From positions 372,001 to 436,000 of the forward strand of contig JADKIE010000002.1 of the NCBI GenBank assembly GCA_016721385.1: 64,000 bases of DNA, given 5' to 3'. The first letter of the stretch is position 1, and each line of letters starts with the position of its first letter. Below, one piece after another: positions 1 to 8,607 of this stretch. The notes below the pieces were generated by a model that saw only the letters and a list, made by a program, of their open reading frames with translations, did no database searches and had not been told where the DNA came from. The stretch comes from Chitinophagaceae bacterium. Lineage in GTDB: Bacteria; Bacteroidota; Bacteroidia; Chitinophagales; Chitinophagaceae. The translations under genes and the position numbers were made by a program.

Positions 1-1
1 A

Positions 2-1672
2 TCACCAATCTTTCTCGGGTTTTACCGGTGATGCCACACTTGCTTTTTTAAGTTTATCTTGTAAGTTTTTTTCTTTTTCGGTAAGTACTTTCAGTTTTTC
101 TTCGGCCTCTTGCTTATTTATTTTAGAAGGTTGTGGTTTGGGTTGATTATTTTTTTCCTGATCATCCTTTGGCTTTTCTTTATCTTTTTTATTTTCATCT
201 TCTTTTGGCTTATTCTTCTTTTTATTTTCCTGTTCCTTTTTTTGCTGTTGTTTATGTTGCTGCAAAGCTTTTTGCAAGTTTTGTCGGGCATCTTCATCCG
301 CCGGGTTCAGGCGTAAAGCATTTTTATAAGACGTAATACAATCTTTTAAATTTTTAGCGTTTTGATAAACTACCCCTTTATTGTAATATGCTTGTGATTT
401 TGCTATTTTATCGGTGCTAAGCGATATAAATTTGTCATAGGCGCCAATTGCGTCATCTATTTTGGTGGTTTTATATTTAGCATTTCCGTAATTAAACAAG
501 GCTGCTTGGTTATCCTTGTTTTTATCAAGCACTTTTTTGTATTGCCTTGCTGCTTCCTCAAATTCATTTTTTTTATACGCTTGGTTGCCTTTTTTAATAG
601 TAGCTTTTTGCGTTTGTGCCACAGAGAATAAGGGCAACAAGCAAGCAAAAGATGTTATCATTTTTTTTGTTGCCGAAATAACCAGCGATTTTTTTTCGGA
701 AATGAATTGCTCAGCAATTAACAAAAATAATGCAGCCAATAAAAACCACTGAAAGTATGTTTTATAATTTACCAACGAATCCTCCGTAACCGTTCGTTGA
801 TCCATTGAGTTTAATTGCTTGTTTAACACCGCAACTGTTTCGTCTGTACTATTAAAAAGCTGATATACACCATTACTGTTTTCTGCAACTTGCTTTAGCG
901 TAGTTTCGTTTAATTTAGAAATTACTTCATTGCCATCTTTATCTTTTTTTACTTCATTGGTTATTGCATCAATAATTGTAGCGCCTTCGGCAGAGCCAAT
1001 ACCAACTGTATTTATTACTACGCCTTCCTTTGCCATTTGCTTTGCAATTTTAACAGCTTCTTCATCATGATCTTCTCCATCACTTATTAATACGACCGAT
1101 TTGTATTTTTTTTCTTTTGTATTAAAAGATGAGTAACACATTTTAAGTGCATCGCCAATTACAGTACCTTGTGTGGGTACGGCATCCGTATTGGCAGTAG
1201 CTAAATACATTTTTGCAGCTCCATGATCGCCAGTTAATGGCATTTGCAAATAAGCTCTGCCTGCAAAAATTACAATCCCTACTCTATCGTTTCCAAGTTT
1301 ATCTATTAATTTGTATAAAACCTGCTTTGCCCTGTCCAACCTTGCAGGCTGTACATCTTGCGCCAGCATACTTTTGCTTACATCTAACGCCAGCATTACA
1401 TCAATACCATTTCGGTTAATTTTTTGGCTTCCGTTTGCACTGCGTAAATTAGCCAACGCCAATACACTTAACGCAAAAGCAGTAATGATTAAAATAAATT
1501 TTATGGCAAACTTTTTAGGAGAATAAGATTTAATTAATTGTTTCACTAATCTTTCGTCGCCAATTTTTTTTACGGTTTTCTTTTTCCAGTTAAGGATATA
1601 AAAAAATAACACAATAAAAAAAGGTATTGCTACTAAAATAAAAAGATACTGTATTTGTTGAAATGAAAACAT
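2..1672 (-). CDS. VWA-domain plus TPR protein (BatB-BatC-like fusion)
   Basis: Resembles the Bat (aerotolerance) proteins of Bacteroidota, membrane VWA proteins thought to form periplasmic complexes. About 556 residues from the chosen ATG. Two N-terminal membrane helices (about 10-28 and 57-75) precede a VWA domain with the MIDAS motif DVSKS (97-101). A third helix near 325-345 follows, then TPR repeats and a Lys/Glu/Gln-rich tail. At residue 338 the sequence MITSFACLLPLFSVAQ looks like an independent signal peptide, as expected for a separate BatC. The gene may therefore be two genes joined, either naturally or by a lost stop. An upstream ATG at 1738 would add an unlikely 22-residue leader, so I prefer 1672. 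The gene ends at the window edge with its stop present. Confidence 0.8.
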   Translation of the reverse strand: MFSFQQIQYLFILVAIPFFIVLFFYILNWKKKTVKKIGDERLVKQLIKSYSPKKFAIKFILIITAFALSVLALANLRSANGSQKINRNGIDVMLALDVSKSMLAQDVQPARLDRAKQVLYKLIDKLGNDRVGIVIFAGRAYLQMPLTGDHGAAKMYLATANTDAVPTQGTVIGDALKMCYSSFNTKEKKYKSVVLISDGEDHDEEAVKIAKQMAKEGVVINTVGIGSAEGATIIDAITNEVKKDKDGNEVISKLNETTLKQVAENSNGVYQLFNSTDETVAVLNKQLNSMDQRTVTEDSLVNYKTYFQWFLLAALFLLIAEQFISEKKSLVISATKKMITSFACLLPLFSVAQTQKATIKKGNQAYKKNEFEEAARQYKKVLDKNKDNQAALFNYGNAKYKTTKIDDAIGAYDKFISLSTDKIAKSQAYYNKGVVYQNAKNLKDCITSYKNALRLNPADEDARQNLQKALQQHKQQQKKEQENKKKNKPKEDENKKDKEKPKDDQEKNNQPKPQPSKINKQEAEEKLKVLTEKEKNLQDKLKKASVASPVKPEKDW

Positions 1673-1755
1673 TTTTAAAAATAAATTTTTCCGCAAAAAA
1701 CTCAAAGATGAATAGATGTAAATTAACAATAAAAACATATGCAGAATGTTAAATC

Positions 1756-1905
1756 TTAATCATCTAACATATCAAATACATCTGACGAATCGGGCAATTC
1801 AATTCCTTTATTATCTTTTTTTACCCAGTTGATAATGCCATAAATAACTATGGCAATCATTGAAATAATTGAAAAGATAAAAAAGCTTTTGAAAACATAA
1901 TTCAA
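1756..1905 (-). CDS. small single-pass membrane protein, unknown
   Basis: An open frame of 49 codons lies between the VWA gene and the beta-lactamase. It starts at TTG (1905), with an internal ATG at 1860 as an alternative. It begins with a hydrophobic helix (VFKSFFIFSIISMIAIVIYG) followed by a charged, acidic tail ending DVFDMLDD. Its stop is 84 nt from the VWA start, and its start lies 3 nt past the beta-lactamase stop, so it fits a co-directional operon. I do not recognise a family. The helix-plus-acidic-tail layout and tight spacing are the only support for it being a gene. Confidence 0.4.
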   Translation of the reverse strand: MNYVFKSFFIFSIISMIAIVIYGIINWVKKDNKGIELPDSSDVFDMLDD

Positions 1906-1908
1906 AAT

Positions 1909-2739
1909 TTATTTCTTACCCTCAAAAAAACCTAATTGCTTTAATATACCATTGGTAATATTTGTACGTATGGTTTTCATATCCACTTCCTTTTGAGGCG
2001 CTTTTACAAAAGTTACAAAAAAGTATACATGGTTGTTTTCTTCTATCCAGCCTACTTGCCAGCCAATGGCATTGCCATCTTCCTGAAAACCCCAGCCTGT
2101 TTTATAACTTAGTTTGTAGGCTGTATTTTGCTCTCTTAGCATTGCTCCACGTACCATTTCGTGTACGCTTTTTCTAAACGGCAGTTGATCAAAATATAAT
2201 TTTTTTAAAAAACCCAGTTGCTCATCCGGCGAAATTTTTAATTTATTATTTAACCAGAAAGAATCTACCGGACCGTTGGTGTTTTTATTGCCGTAGCTAA
2301 TACTGTCAATCCATTTTTGTAACGTATCTTTTCCTATTCGCCTGGCAACTTCCTGATAATAAGGTACACAACTTACTTTAAAGGCTTCCTTCATCCCCAT
2401 ATCCTTATTCCAATCTTCGTTCCATCTTTTTACACCATCCCATTTTATTTGCATGGTGTCGTTTAATATTACACCTGTTTGTAAACCAATTAACGAGTTG
2501 GTAATTTTAAAGGTTGATGCAGGAGGAAAACGCATGGTATCTAACTGCATATGATACACCAATACTTCGCCGGTAGCATTGTTGTACATGGTAAAACAGC
2601 CATCTACTTTATTTTCATCAAAATATTTTTTAAGACTATTGTCAATTTTAGCTTTGTTAACGCTGCAAGAAGCAAATAATAGACAACAGGCAATTGGCAA
2701 TAGGCCATTGAGCAGTAATATTTTTTTATTAAACATCAT
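1909..2739 (-). CDS. class D (OXA-type) beta-lactamase, lipoprotein
   Basis: Serine hydrolase expected to open beta-lactam rings in the periplasm. All class D signature motifs are present in 276 residues: S-T-F-K (Ser75 nucleophile, Lys78, the lysine carbamylated in this class), S-C-V (123-125), Y-G-N (149-151) and K-T-G (213-215). The N-terminus has a lipoprotein signal peptide ending in the lipobox FASC (Cys25), which predicts membrane anchoring. The start ATG at 2739 almost touches the stop of the upstream DUF3109 gene, so the two are probably co-transcribed. No mobile element flanks it, which suggests a chromosomal, intrinsic enzyme. Substrate range cannot be judged. The gene is intact. 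Part of its signal peptide is encoded by a short repeat shared with gldD. Confidence 0.9.
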   Translation of the reverse strand: MMFNKKILLLNGLLPIACCLLFASCSVNKAKIDNSLKKYFDENKVDGCFTMYNNATGEVLVYHMQLDTMRFPPASTFKITNSLIGLQTGVILNDTMQIKWDGVKRWNEDWNKDMGMKEAFKVSCVPYYQEVARRIGKDTLQKWIDSISYGNKNTNGPVDSFWLNNKLKISPDEQLGFLKKLYFDQLPFRKSVHEMVRGAMLREQNTAYKLSYKTGWGFQEDGNAIGWQVGWIEENNHVYFFVTFVKAPQKEVDMKTIRTNITNGILKQLGFFEGKK

Positions 2740-3338
2740 TTATTTTTTGGAGGTTGAAGTGTTTGCGTAAAGCTGGGTGGCTGTTGCTTCTAAATCGTCG
2801 TAAAACTGTTGGCCAAATTTGCGTATTAATGGCTCTTTTAAAAATTGATACACAGGTACTTTTAATTTTTTACCTAAGGCACAGGCGGCTTTGCAATTGT
2901 CTTCCCGTGGTTCGTAATTGGCATATTCTGCATCGGTACGTTTACTTTTTTTAACAATAATTGGAAATAAGTGGCAGCTAATTGGTTTTTCCAGTTTACT
3001 TTTCCGTCAAGAAAAGCCTGTTCTATTCCACACTTTACAATGCCTTGTTTATCTTTAATCCCATACACACAAATTTTACTATCAATTGTTGGAGTTACCC
3101 ATCCAAACTCTTTATCGTAAACATATCTCCCCTGGCGTTCTATTTCTTTTTTGCTTTCGGCATTCAGATATGGCAGCACTTTATCAAACACTTCGTTTAT
3201 TTTATCCAACTCTTCTTTTGCTAAAGGTGCACCAGCATCGCCATCTACACAACAAGCGCCTTTACACTTGTTTAAATCGCAAACAAATTGCTCTTTCACA
3301 ATTTCGTCGCTAAGTAATACATTGTTTATTGCAATCAT
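2740..3338 (-). CDS. DUF3109 family protein (frameshifted)
   Basis: Conserved Bacteroidota protein of unknown function with a cysteine-rich N-terminus, CDLNKCKGACC, typical of DUF3109 and suggestive of metal binding. The frame opens with MIAINNVLLSDEIV and runs to GKVNWKNQ. A frame change near 2955-2985 is then needed to continue into the family-typical stretch KPISCHLFPIIVKKS, EDNCKAACALGKK and a C-terminus ending TSTSKK at 2740. Reconstructed length is about 199 residues, normal for the family. The stop overlaps the beta-lactamase start region. The break is probably a consensus error because both halves remain highly family-like. Confidence 0.8.
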
Positions 3339-3366
3339 GTGGGCAAAGGTACTAAGGATAGTTAAA

Positions 3367-4068
3367 TTATTTAACCCACTTAAAAGTATTAATTAAATGT
3401 TCAATATCTTTTTGTAAAAAATCTTGCATTGGTTTTAACGAGTCGCCATTGGGTGTTACATAAAAATATAAAGCACCTCTAATAAAATTATCGGTAGTAT
3501 CACTTAAAAAAAACTGTTTTGCCGTAGCAGCATTGCCGCCAACTTTAAAATATACCCCCGATATTCCATTTGCAGTGTGCATTAAACTATCTTTTATAGA
3601 AGATGCTATAGACTCGTTTTTATTGGTAAGCTTAAATGCATCGTTTACCATTTTATCAAAATAGTTAATACCAATAGAATCTTTGTATTTACCATCGGGT
3701 TGTTTTATTTTATACAACGCCTTGCCGCCAATTTTTTTGTAGCTTAAAAAAATTCTTCCGCCAAAGCCCGGGAAATCAATATTATACCAAAACGGACTTT
3801 CCGGATCATTATCAAAATAAGTGCTATCTTTTACAATGTTGGCATACACCGGATACTCAAACGTATATGGTGCACCTTCTTTAGCAAAGGTTTGATATTT
3901 TCTTTCGGGAAAATCTACATTATAATAACCTCTTTTTTTTGAAGTGTAAGTGGAGTTGCAACTGATAATAAAAAGGCAACAGGCAATAATCAACAGGCAA
4001 TTGAAAATTGAAAATTGAAAATTGAAAATTGATTTTTTTTTTATTGCCTTACCTTTCATTTTTTTCAT
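3367..4068 (-). CDS. gldD: gliding motility lipoprotein GldD
   Basis: GldD is a membrane lipoprotein required for gliding and type IX secretion in Bacteroidota. The mature part (from Cys37, CNSTYTSKKRGYY) carries the conserved FPERKYQTF, PFWYNIDFPGFGGRIFLSY and GNAATAKQFFLSDT regions. It has 233 residues, longer than usual because of an N-terminal extension. The signal peptide (FNFQFSIFNCLLIIACCLFI, lipobox IISC) is encoded by a 7-bp tandem repeat of TTGAAAA (4001-4028) plus repeats of CAACAGGCAAT. The repeat has thus been drawn into the coding sequence. It lies directly downstream of gldE, the usual gld arrangement. Intact. Confidence 0.9.
   Translation of the reverse strand: MKKMKGKAIKKKSIFNFQFSIFNCLLIIACCLFIISCNSTYTSKKRGYYNVDFPERKYQTFAKEGAPYTFEYPVYANIVKDSTYFDNDPESPFWYNIDFPGFGGRIFLSYKKIGGKALYKIKQPDGKYKDSIGINYFDKMVNDAFKLTNKNESIASSIKDSLMHTANGISGVYFKVGGNAATAKQFFLSDTTDNFIRGALYFYVTPNGDSLKPMQDFLQKDIEHLINTFKWVK
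3991..4028. repeat. short repeats inside gldD signal peptide
   Basis: CAACAGGCAATT (3991-4002) plus a second partial copy nearby, followed by four tandem 7-bp TTGAAAA units (4001-4028). The 12-mer also occurs at 2684-2695 in the beta-lactamase signal peptide. Confidence 0.7.
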
Positions 4069-4097
4069 TTTTAACTTTATACTCTTACTTCACTTTA

Positions 4098-4135
4098 TGA
4101 CCACTGACCACTGACCACTAACTACTAACTACTAC
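4098..4135. repeat. ACCACTG/ACTAACT tandem repeat across the gldE stop
   Basis: Degenerate tandem of ACTGACC and ACTAACT units, covering the gldD-gldE spacer and the last codons of gldE (VVVSS). Similar degenerate repeats occur as spacer filler in related genomes. Confidence 0.6.
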
Positions 4136-5442
4136 TTTAACTTTATCTATCCTGTTTTTGTTTATTTCCAATGGTATAAAAGTAAAATCGCCGCTGACTA
4201 CTTCTTCGTTTATTTGCGGAAATTCGCCGGCTATTTCCAACACCAACCCTGCTAATGAGTCACTATCCCCTCTTACTTCATCAAATACATCCGATTGTAA
4301 ATTCATAATTTTAGTTACATCATTTATCATTGTCTTACCTTCAAAAATAAATGTATTATCGTCTATTTTTTTATTTCCGCTTTCTTCGTCGTCAAACTCA
4401 TCTTTAATATCTCCGATAATTTCTTCCATTATATCTTCCAAAGTAACAATACCGCTTGTGCCGCCAAACTCATCTACTACAACGGCAAAGTGTATTCTTT
4501 TATTTCTAAACTCCTGTAATAAGTCTTCAATAAGTTTTTGCTCATGCACAAAGTAAGGCTGGCGTATAAGGTTATGCCAATCAAAACTTTCGCTTTCGTT
4601 TAAGTGTGGCAGTAAATCTTTAGTGTGCAGCATGCCTGCTACTTCATCTAAATTATTTTTATAAACCGGCAGCCTGCTGTAATGCAGCGATTCTAATTTT
4701 TTTACGGTATCGCCAAAATTGGCGTTAAAATCTATCCCACTAACATCTAATCGGGTACGCATTACCTGCTTTACCATAGTGTCGCTAAACTTGCGTATGC
4801 CTTTTAGTATTTGTTTTTCTTCCACAGTTGCTTCATGTTCCGGTAATAAATCTATTGCATAGTCTAAATGACTGTTATCAATAGACGAAGTATTGTCTGC
4901 CGTAAATTTCTTTTCTACGCCATCGCTAAATTTAACCAGCCGCTTACTAATTCTATAAAAAACACTATTAAAAATTTCTATGGCAAGCGAAGCTGTAGAA
5001 GCAAACCAGATTTTATGATGCGTTGCCCATACTTTGGGTAAAACTTCGGCAAACAAAACCAATAAAAAAGTAACTGTTGTAAGTTTTATTAAAAAGATAG
5101 CCCAAAAATTTAAATTAAATTGACCTAAAATACCATCCATTAAAATATTGGAGATTAAGATGATGCCAATATTAACCAAACTATTAGCCACCAGCATTGC
5201 AGCCAATAAAGTTTTGGGTTGCTCCAGCAAAGTAACAATACGCCTGTACGATGGCTGCTGCTTTGTTTTAAGCATATTAATATCCTTATTGGTAAGCGAA
5301 AAAAAAGCAACCTCAGAGCCTGCCACTAAAAAGATAAAGAGAAAAGTATAATCAAAGAAAACAATAATACAATAGTTGCTGCCGGAGCTATTGCCAATAA
5401 AGTAAACGGAAAATTTATATCTAATACCGAATGATAATCCAA
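4118..5442 (-). CDS. gldE: GldE, CNNM/CBS-domain membrane protein (N-terminal frameshift)
   Basis: Member of the HlyC/CorC-like transporter family (DUF21/CNNM membrane domain, paired CBS domains, CorC_HlyC tail), named GldE in gliding Bacteroidota. An uninterrupted frame runs from GTG at 5326 (VAGSEVAFFSLTNKD) through the CBS pair (TRLDVSGIDF to VVDEFGGTSGIVTLEDIMEE). The family needs one more N-terminal membrane helix. It is present in the +1 frame from a TTG at 5442 (FTLLAIAPAATIVLLLFSLI). Adding one A to the A5 run at 5328-5332 joins the two. The C-terminal VVVSS is encoded inside an ACTAACTACT-type repeat tract. Overall about 441 residues. It lies between ssb and gldD. Confidence 0.85.
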
Positions 5443-5476
5443 AACAAGTTGTTTTAATTAAAAAATATAGCCTTTA

Positions 5477-5905
5477 TTAAAAGGGCAATCGTTCTGCACC
5501 ATCGTCTATTGGTGGAATATCGCCGCCGCCGGGCAAATTATCTATAACATCGCTTCCGGCAGTTGTACCATCGGCACGTTTATCTAACATTATTAAATTA
5601 TCGCCGACAATTTCGGTAGCACATTTTTTATTACCTTCTTTATCTTCCCAACTACGGGTTTTAAGACGTCCTTCAATGTACACCAAACTTCCTTTGTGCA
5701 AGTATTTTTGCGCCAACTCGGCCAAACCACGCCACAATACAATGGTATGCCACTCTGTTTGCGATATAAGTTTACCGCTTCTATCCTTGTATGTTTCGGT
5801 TGTAGCCAACGAAAATTTAGCTACACCAATATTGCCTTCTAAAAATTGCATATCCGGATCTTTACCCAAATTGCCTATCAGCATTACCCTGTTTACACCT
5901 CTCAT
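5477..5905 (-). CDS. ssb: single-stranded DNA-binding protein
   Basis: Binds ssDNA during replication and repair. 142 residues: an OB-fold over about residues 1-105 (MRGVNRVMLIGNLGKDPD, SLATTETYKDRSG, SQTEWHTIVLWRGLAELAQKY, GSLVYIEGRLKTRSWEDKEG) and a short flexible linker. The C-terminal acidic tip, PPIDDGAERLPF, is the protein-interaction peptide of SSB. Family-normal length and intact. It sits between mutY and gldE on the same strand, with 35 nt to gldE, which suggests a repair/gliding gene string. Confidence 0.95.
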   Translation of the reverse strand: MRGVNRVMLIGNLGKDPDMQFLEGNIGVAKFSLATTETYKDRSGKLISQTEWHTIVLWRGLAELAQKYLHKGSLVYIEGRLKTRSWEDKEGNKKCATEIVGDNLIMLDKRADGTTAGSDVIDNLPGGGDIPPIDDGAERLPF

Positions 5906-5975
5906 AAATTAAATTTTATTGAGCTAAGTAACTTTTTTAAGTGCTTTTTTTCAATAACATTAAAACCCGTAATTT

Positions 5976-6941
5976 TTATTTTTTAGGTAGTGTAATATTT
6001 AAAAATTACCCCTAATTGTTTGATGACTAAGTATTTGTGTATATTCTTTGGAGTTTTCAGCAACATTATATTTTATACTACCAAAAACAGTTTTGAATGC
6101 ATTACTATTAATTACCGATTGAACCGATGATTTTTCGGGCATTTCTATTAGCACAAATTGATGCAGGTTTTGCCAAATATCTTTTTGTAATCTTTCCTGA
6201 ATATAAACTTCGTTTTTATATTGAGCAACTATGTAATAAAACCAACGTTGCGTTTTTTTTATTGCTTTTTCTTTAATAGGTAAGATGCTTACTTTATTAT
6301 TTAAAAAAGCTCCGCATTTTTTTTGCAATGGGCAGCTGGCGCATAGTGGAAGTTGAGGCTTGCAAACGGTTGCGCCAAAATCCATTATTGCCTGATTATA
6401 GATAGCTGCATTTTTTTTACTCAACAATTCGTAAGCTAAAGAGGTAAGTTTTTTTCCCACCGGCACTATCAATAGGGGTTTCAATTTCAAAAAATCGGGC
6501 AAGCACTCTCATTACATTTCCATCAACAACAGCATGTGGTAAGTTATATGCAAATGCAGCAATGGCAGCAGCTGTGTACGGCCCAACACCTTTTAGTTTT
6601 AATATATCTTCATACTTATCCGGAAATTTCCCGTTGTAATCTGTGGAAATTATTTTTGCGGTAGCAATTAAATTGCGGCACCTGCTGTAGTAACCCAACC
6701 CTTCCCAAAGTTTAAACACTGTTTTTTCATTTGCGGCAGCTAAACTGTTTATTGTTGGGTGTATTTTTACAAATCTCTTATAATACTCTAACCCTTGCTC
6801 TACTCTGGTTTGTTGTAAAATTATTTCGCTAAGCCAAATTTTATAAGGATCTTTTTCACCTTTCCAGGGCATAGTTCTGTTATTTATTAGCTTATGCCAG
6901 GCTAGTAATTTAGCAGTAAAATATTGGGGATTCTTTGTCAT
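5976..6941 (-). CDS. mutY: A/G-specific adenine glycosylase MutY (two frameshifts)
   Basis: Removes adenine mispaired with 8-oxoguanine. The first half (from ATG 6941) has the Glu motif LSEIILQQTRVEQG, the HhH LKGVGPYTAAAIAAF and the catalytic Asp in AVVDGNVMRVL. After a frame change near 6450-6465 the second half continues with YNQAIMDFGATVCKPQLPLC and the [4Fe-4S] ligands C-x6-C-x2-C-x5-C. A NUDIX-like C-terminal domain (QRWFYYIVAQYKNEVYIQER) follows. A second slip at the A5 run 6001-6005 is likely, since one extra base replaces a stop after HQTIRGNF by LNITLPKK and a stop at 5976. Even so the C-terminus looks short for the family, so the true end is uncertain. Confidence 0.85.
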
Positions 6942-7139
6942 TATATTTAAATCAAGTAAATTATTATAAATCTATTATGCATTTTATAATTTTTATATAT
7001 AATTGATTCTTAAAACTTTATGTAGGCTTGTAGTATTAATTCTACTTATTGTCAAAGTTCGTTGATTATCATATACTTATTTTGCTATTTCAATAATATA
7101 TTGTAATTTACTTCCATAAACCTTAAATAAAAACTTATT
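6942..7139. promoter_or_regulatory. AT-rich divergent intergenic region, candidate HU promoter
   Basis: Region between the divergent mutY and HU genes. A TTTG at 7081-7084 and TAATTTAC at 7104-7111 are spaced 19 nt apart, close to the Bacteroidota pattern of a -33 TTTG and a -7 TAnnTTTG box. The last bases of the -7 box do not match, so this is a weak call. No other feature seen. Confidence 0.3.
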
Positions 7140-7463
7140 ATGAGAAAGGCCGATTTAATTAATCAAATTTCTGATAAAACAGGCATTCCAAAAATTGATG
7201 TATTGGTTTCGTTGGAAACAATGTTTAAAGAAATTAAAAAATCATTAGCTGCCGGAGAAAATATTTATATCCGTGGCTTTGGTAGTTTTATCACCAAAAA
7301 AAGAGCTGCAAAAATTGGCAGAAATATTAAAAAAAATATTGCTGTTGAAATTCCTGAGCACTTTATTCCGGCATTTAAACCTGCTAAAGAATTTATGCTG
7401 GAAGTAAAATCTTCAAAAAATATTAAAGAAAGTCACGAAAAGCACAATGAAAGCGAAGACTAA
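7140..7463 (+). CDS. HU/IHF-family DNA-binding protein
   Basis: Nucleoid protein that bends DNA as a dimer. 107 residues: N-terminal helices (MRKADLINQISDKTGIPK), the beta-arm region ENIYIRGFGSFITKKRAAK with the GFGSF signature, and the family segment VEIPEHFIPAFKPAKEF. A charged tail (KESHEKHNESED) extends past the usual end. Such a tail is common in Bacteroidota members. Intact. The next gene begins 27 nt downstream, with a good -7 box between them. Confidence 0.92.
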   Translation: MRKADLINQISDKTGIPKIDVLVSLETMFKEIKKSLAAGENIYIRGFGSFITKKRAAKIGRNIKKNIAVEIPEHFIPAFKPAKEFMLEVKSSKNIKESHEKHNESED

Positions 7464-7465
7464 TG

Positions 7466-7473
7466 TACCTTTG
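7466..7473 (+). promoter_or_regulatory. candidate -7 box TACCTTTG
   Basis: Perfect match to the Bacteroidota -7 consensus TAnnTTTG, lying just after the HU stop and 18 nt before the GTG start of the TPR gene. No clear -33 TTG at the right distance was found. Confidence 0.4.
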
Positions 7474-7490
7474 CTCTCTAAATTTTTATA

Positions 7491-8337
7491 GTGAAAAAAC
7501 AAATGCTTTTTGCGGCTATTGCGGTTGTACTGGTTATTAGCCTTTTCTTTTTTGGAAATACAGTAGCAAAGAAGGATCCTACGATTATGCCTCCGGCAAG
7601 AGTAGCTAAAACATTCAATATCAATGATTTTATTACAGAATCTAAAAAGAAATTAACAGTTTCTCAGGCTGAGTACTTGTCTAAACTCGAAAATTCGGTT
7701 ACCCGGGGCGATGTATCTTCCCAACAAATAAAGGTATATAATGCCCTTGCTAACTTTTGGAAGGACAGCGTAAAAGCCCTTTGAGCCCTATGCCTATTAT
7801 ATTTCGGAAGCAAGTAAATTGGATAATTCAGAAAAAAACCTCACCTTTGCAGCCCAATTATTTTTGGAGGGTGTAAGAAACGAACCCGACGAAGCTAAAT
7901 TAAATTGGGAATCAGAACAGGCAATTGCCTTATTTGAAAAAGCCTTACAGCAAAATCCGGATGATGCCGATTTAAAAATTGGATTAGGAAGTTGCTATAT
8001 TTTTGGCAAAGGAAAGTTTGGCGGCCCTGCCGAAACTATGCAGGGCATTCAAAAGGTGTTAGAGGTTGTACGTAAAGACTCCGCTAATATGAAAGCCCAA
8101 TTAGTATTAGGAGTTGGTGGCTTTTTTTCGGGGCAATACGATAAAGCTATTGAACGTTTAAATAAAGTAGTAACTGCCCAGCCAAATAATGTAGAAGCTC
8201 TTGCAACCCTTGCAGATATTTATGCTGCCAAAGGAAACAAACAGGAGGCAATAAAATGGTATCAAAAAAGCAAGCAGCTTATTACCGATCCACATTATGC
8301 CGAAGAAGTTGATAAGCGTATAAAAGAATTGAAATAA
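7491..8337 (+). CDS. membrane-anchored TPR protein (frameshifted)
   Basis: Starts at GTG 7491 with a short cytoplasmic tip and one hydrophobic helix (MLFAAIAVVLVISLFFFGN), then a soluble part. The first frame stops at 7784 after VYNALANFWKDSVKAL. Removing one T in the CTTTG at about 7780-7783 continues into EPYAYYISEASKLDNSEKN and the rest of the protein, so I treat both parts as one gene of about 282 residues. TPR-like helices occur at ALFEKALQQNPDDADLKIGLG, AQLVLGVGGFFSGQYDKAIE and VEALATLADIYAAKGNKQEA. Homologues commonly follow HU in this lineage. The molecular role is unknown; a scaffold at the inner membrane is likely. Confidence 0.8.
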
Positions 8338-8379
8338 AAGAACTTTAATAATATTATTTAAAAACAAAAAAGACTAGAT

Positions 8380-8469
8380 ATGCCTTGTGGTAAAAAGAGA
8401 AAACGTCATAAAATCGCAACTCATAAGCGTAAAAAGCGTTTAAGAAAGAACCGTCATAAGAAGAAGTAA
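8380..8469 (+). CDS. AURKAIP1/COX24-like 29-residue basic protein
   Basis: Tiny ORF of 29 residues, missed by ordinary length cut-offs: begins MPCGKKRKRHKIATHKRKKR and ends RHKKK. Seventeen residues are Lys or Arg. It matches the conserved Bacteroidota small protein carrying the AURKAIP1/COX24 domain, whose mitochondrial counterpart is the small-subunit ribosomal protein mS38. Location just upstream of rng is the usual one. A ribosome-bound role is inferred from the family. Intact. Confidence 0.85.
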   Translation: MPCGKKRKRHKIATHKRKKRLRKNRHKKK

Positions 8470-8486
8470 TCACTTTTTTTAACGGC

Positions 8487-8507
8487 CTCGCCACACAATT
8501 TGGCGAG
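8487..8507 (+). terminator. hairpin between the small basic protein and rng
   Basis: Perfect 7-bp stem CTCGCCA/TGGCGAG with a 7-nt loop, followed by CACATATTTTTAG. The T tract is weak, so it could be a terminator or an attenuator ahead of rng. Confidence 0.5.
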
Positions 8508-8607
8508 ACACATATTTTTAGCATTCATTACAGTATATAATGTACTGCTTTTGAATGCAGTTTATGTTTTCCATCCATGATGTAAATGGTCTTACAAAAC
8601 ATTCAGG

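Noticed and set aside
2..1738. Longer start for the VWA protein at 1738.
   Set aside because: The extra 22 residues look like translated leader and add a non-typical hydrophobic stretch.
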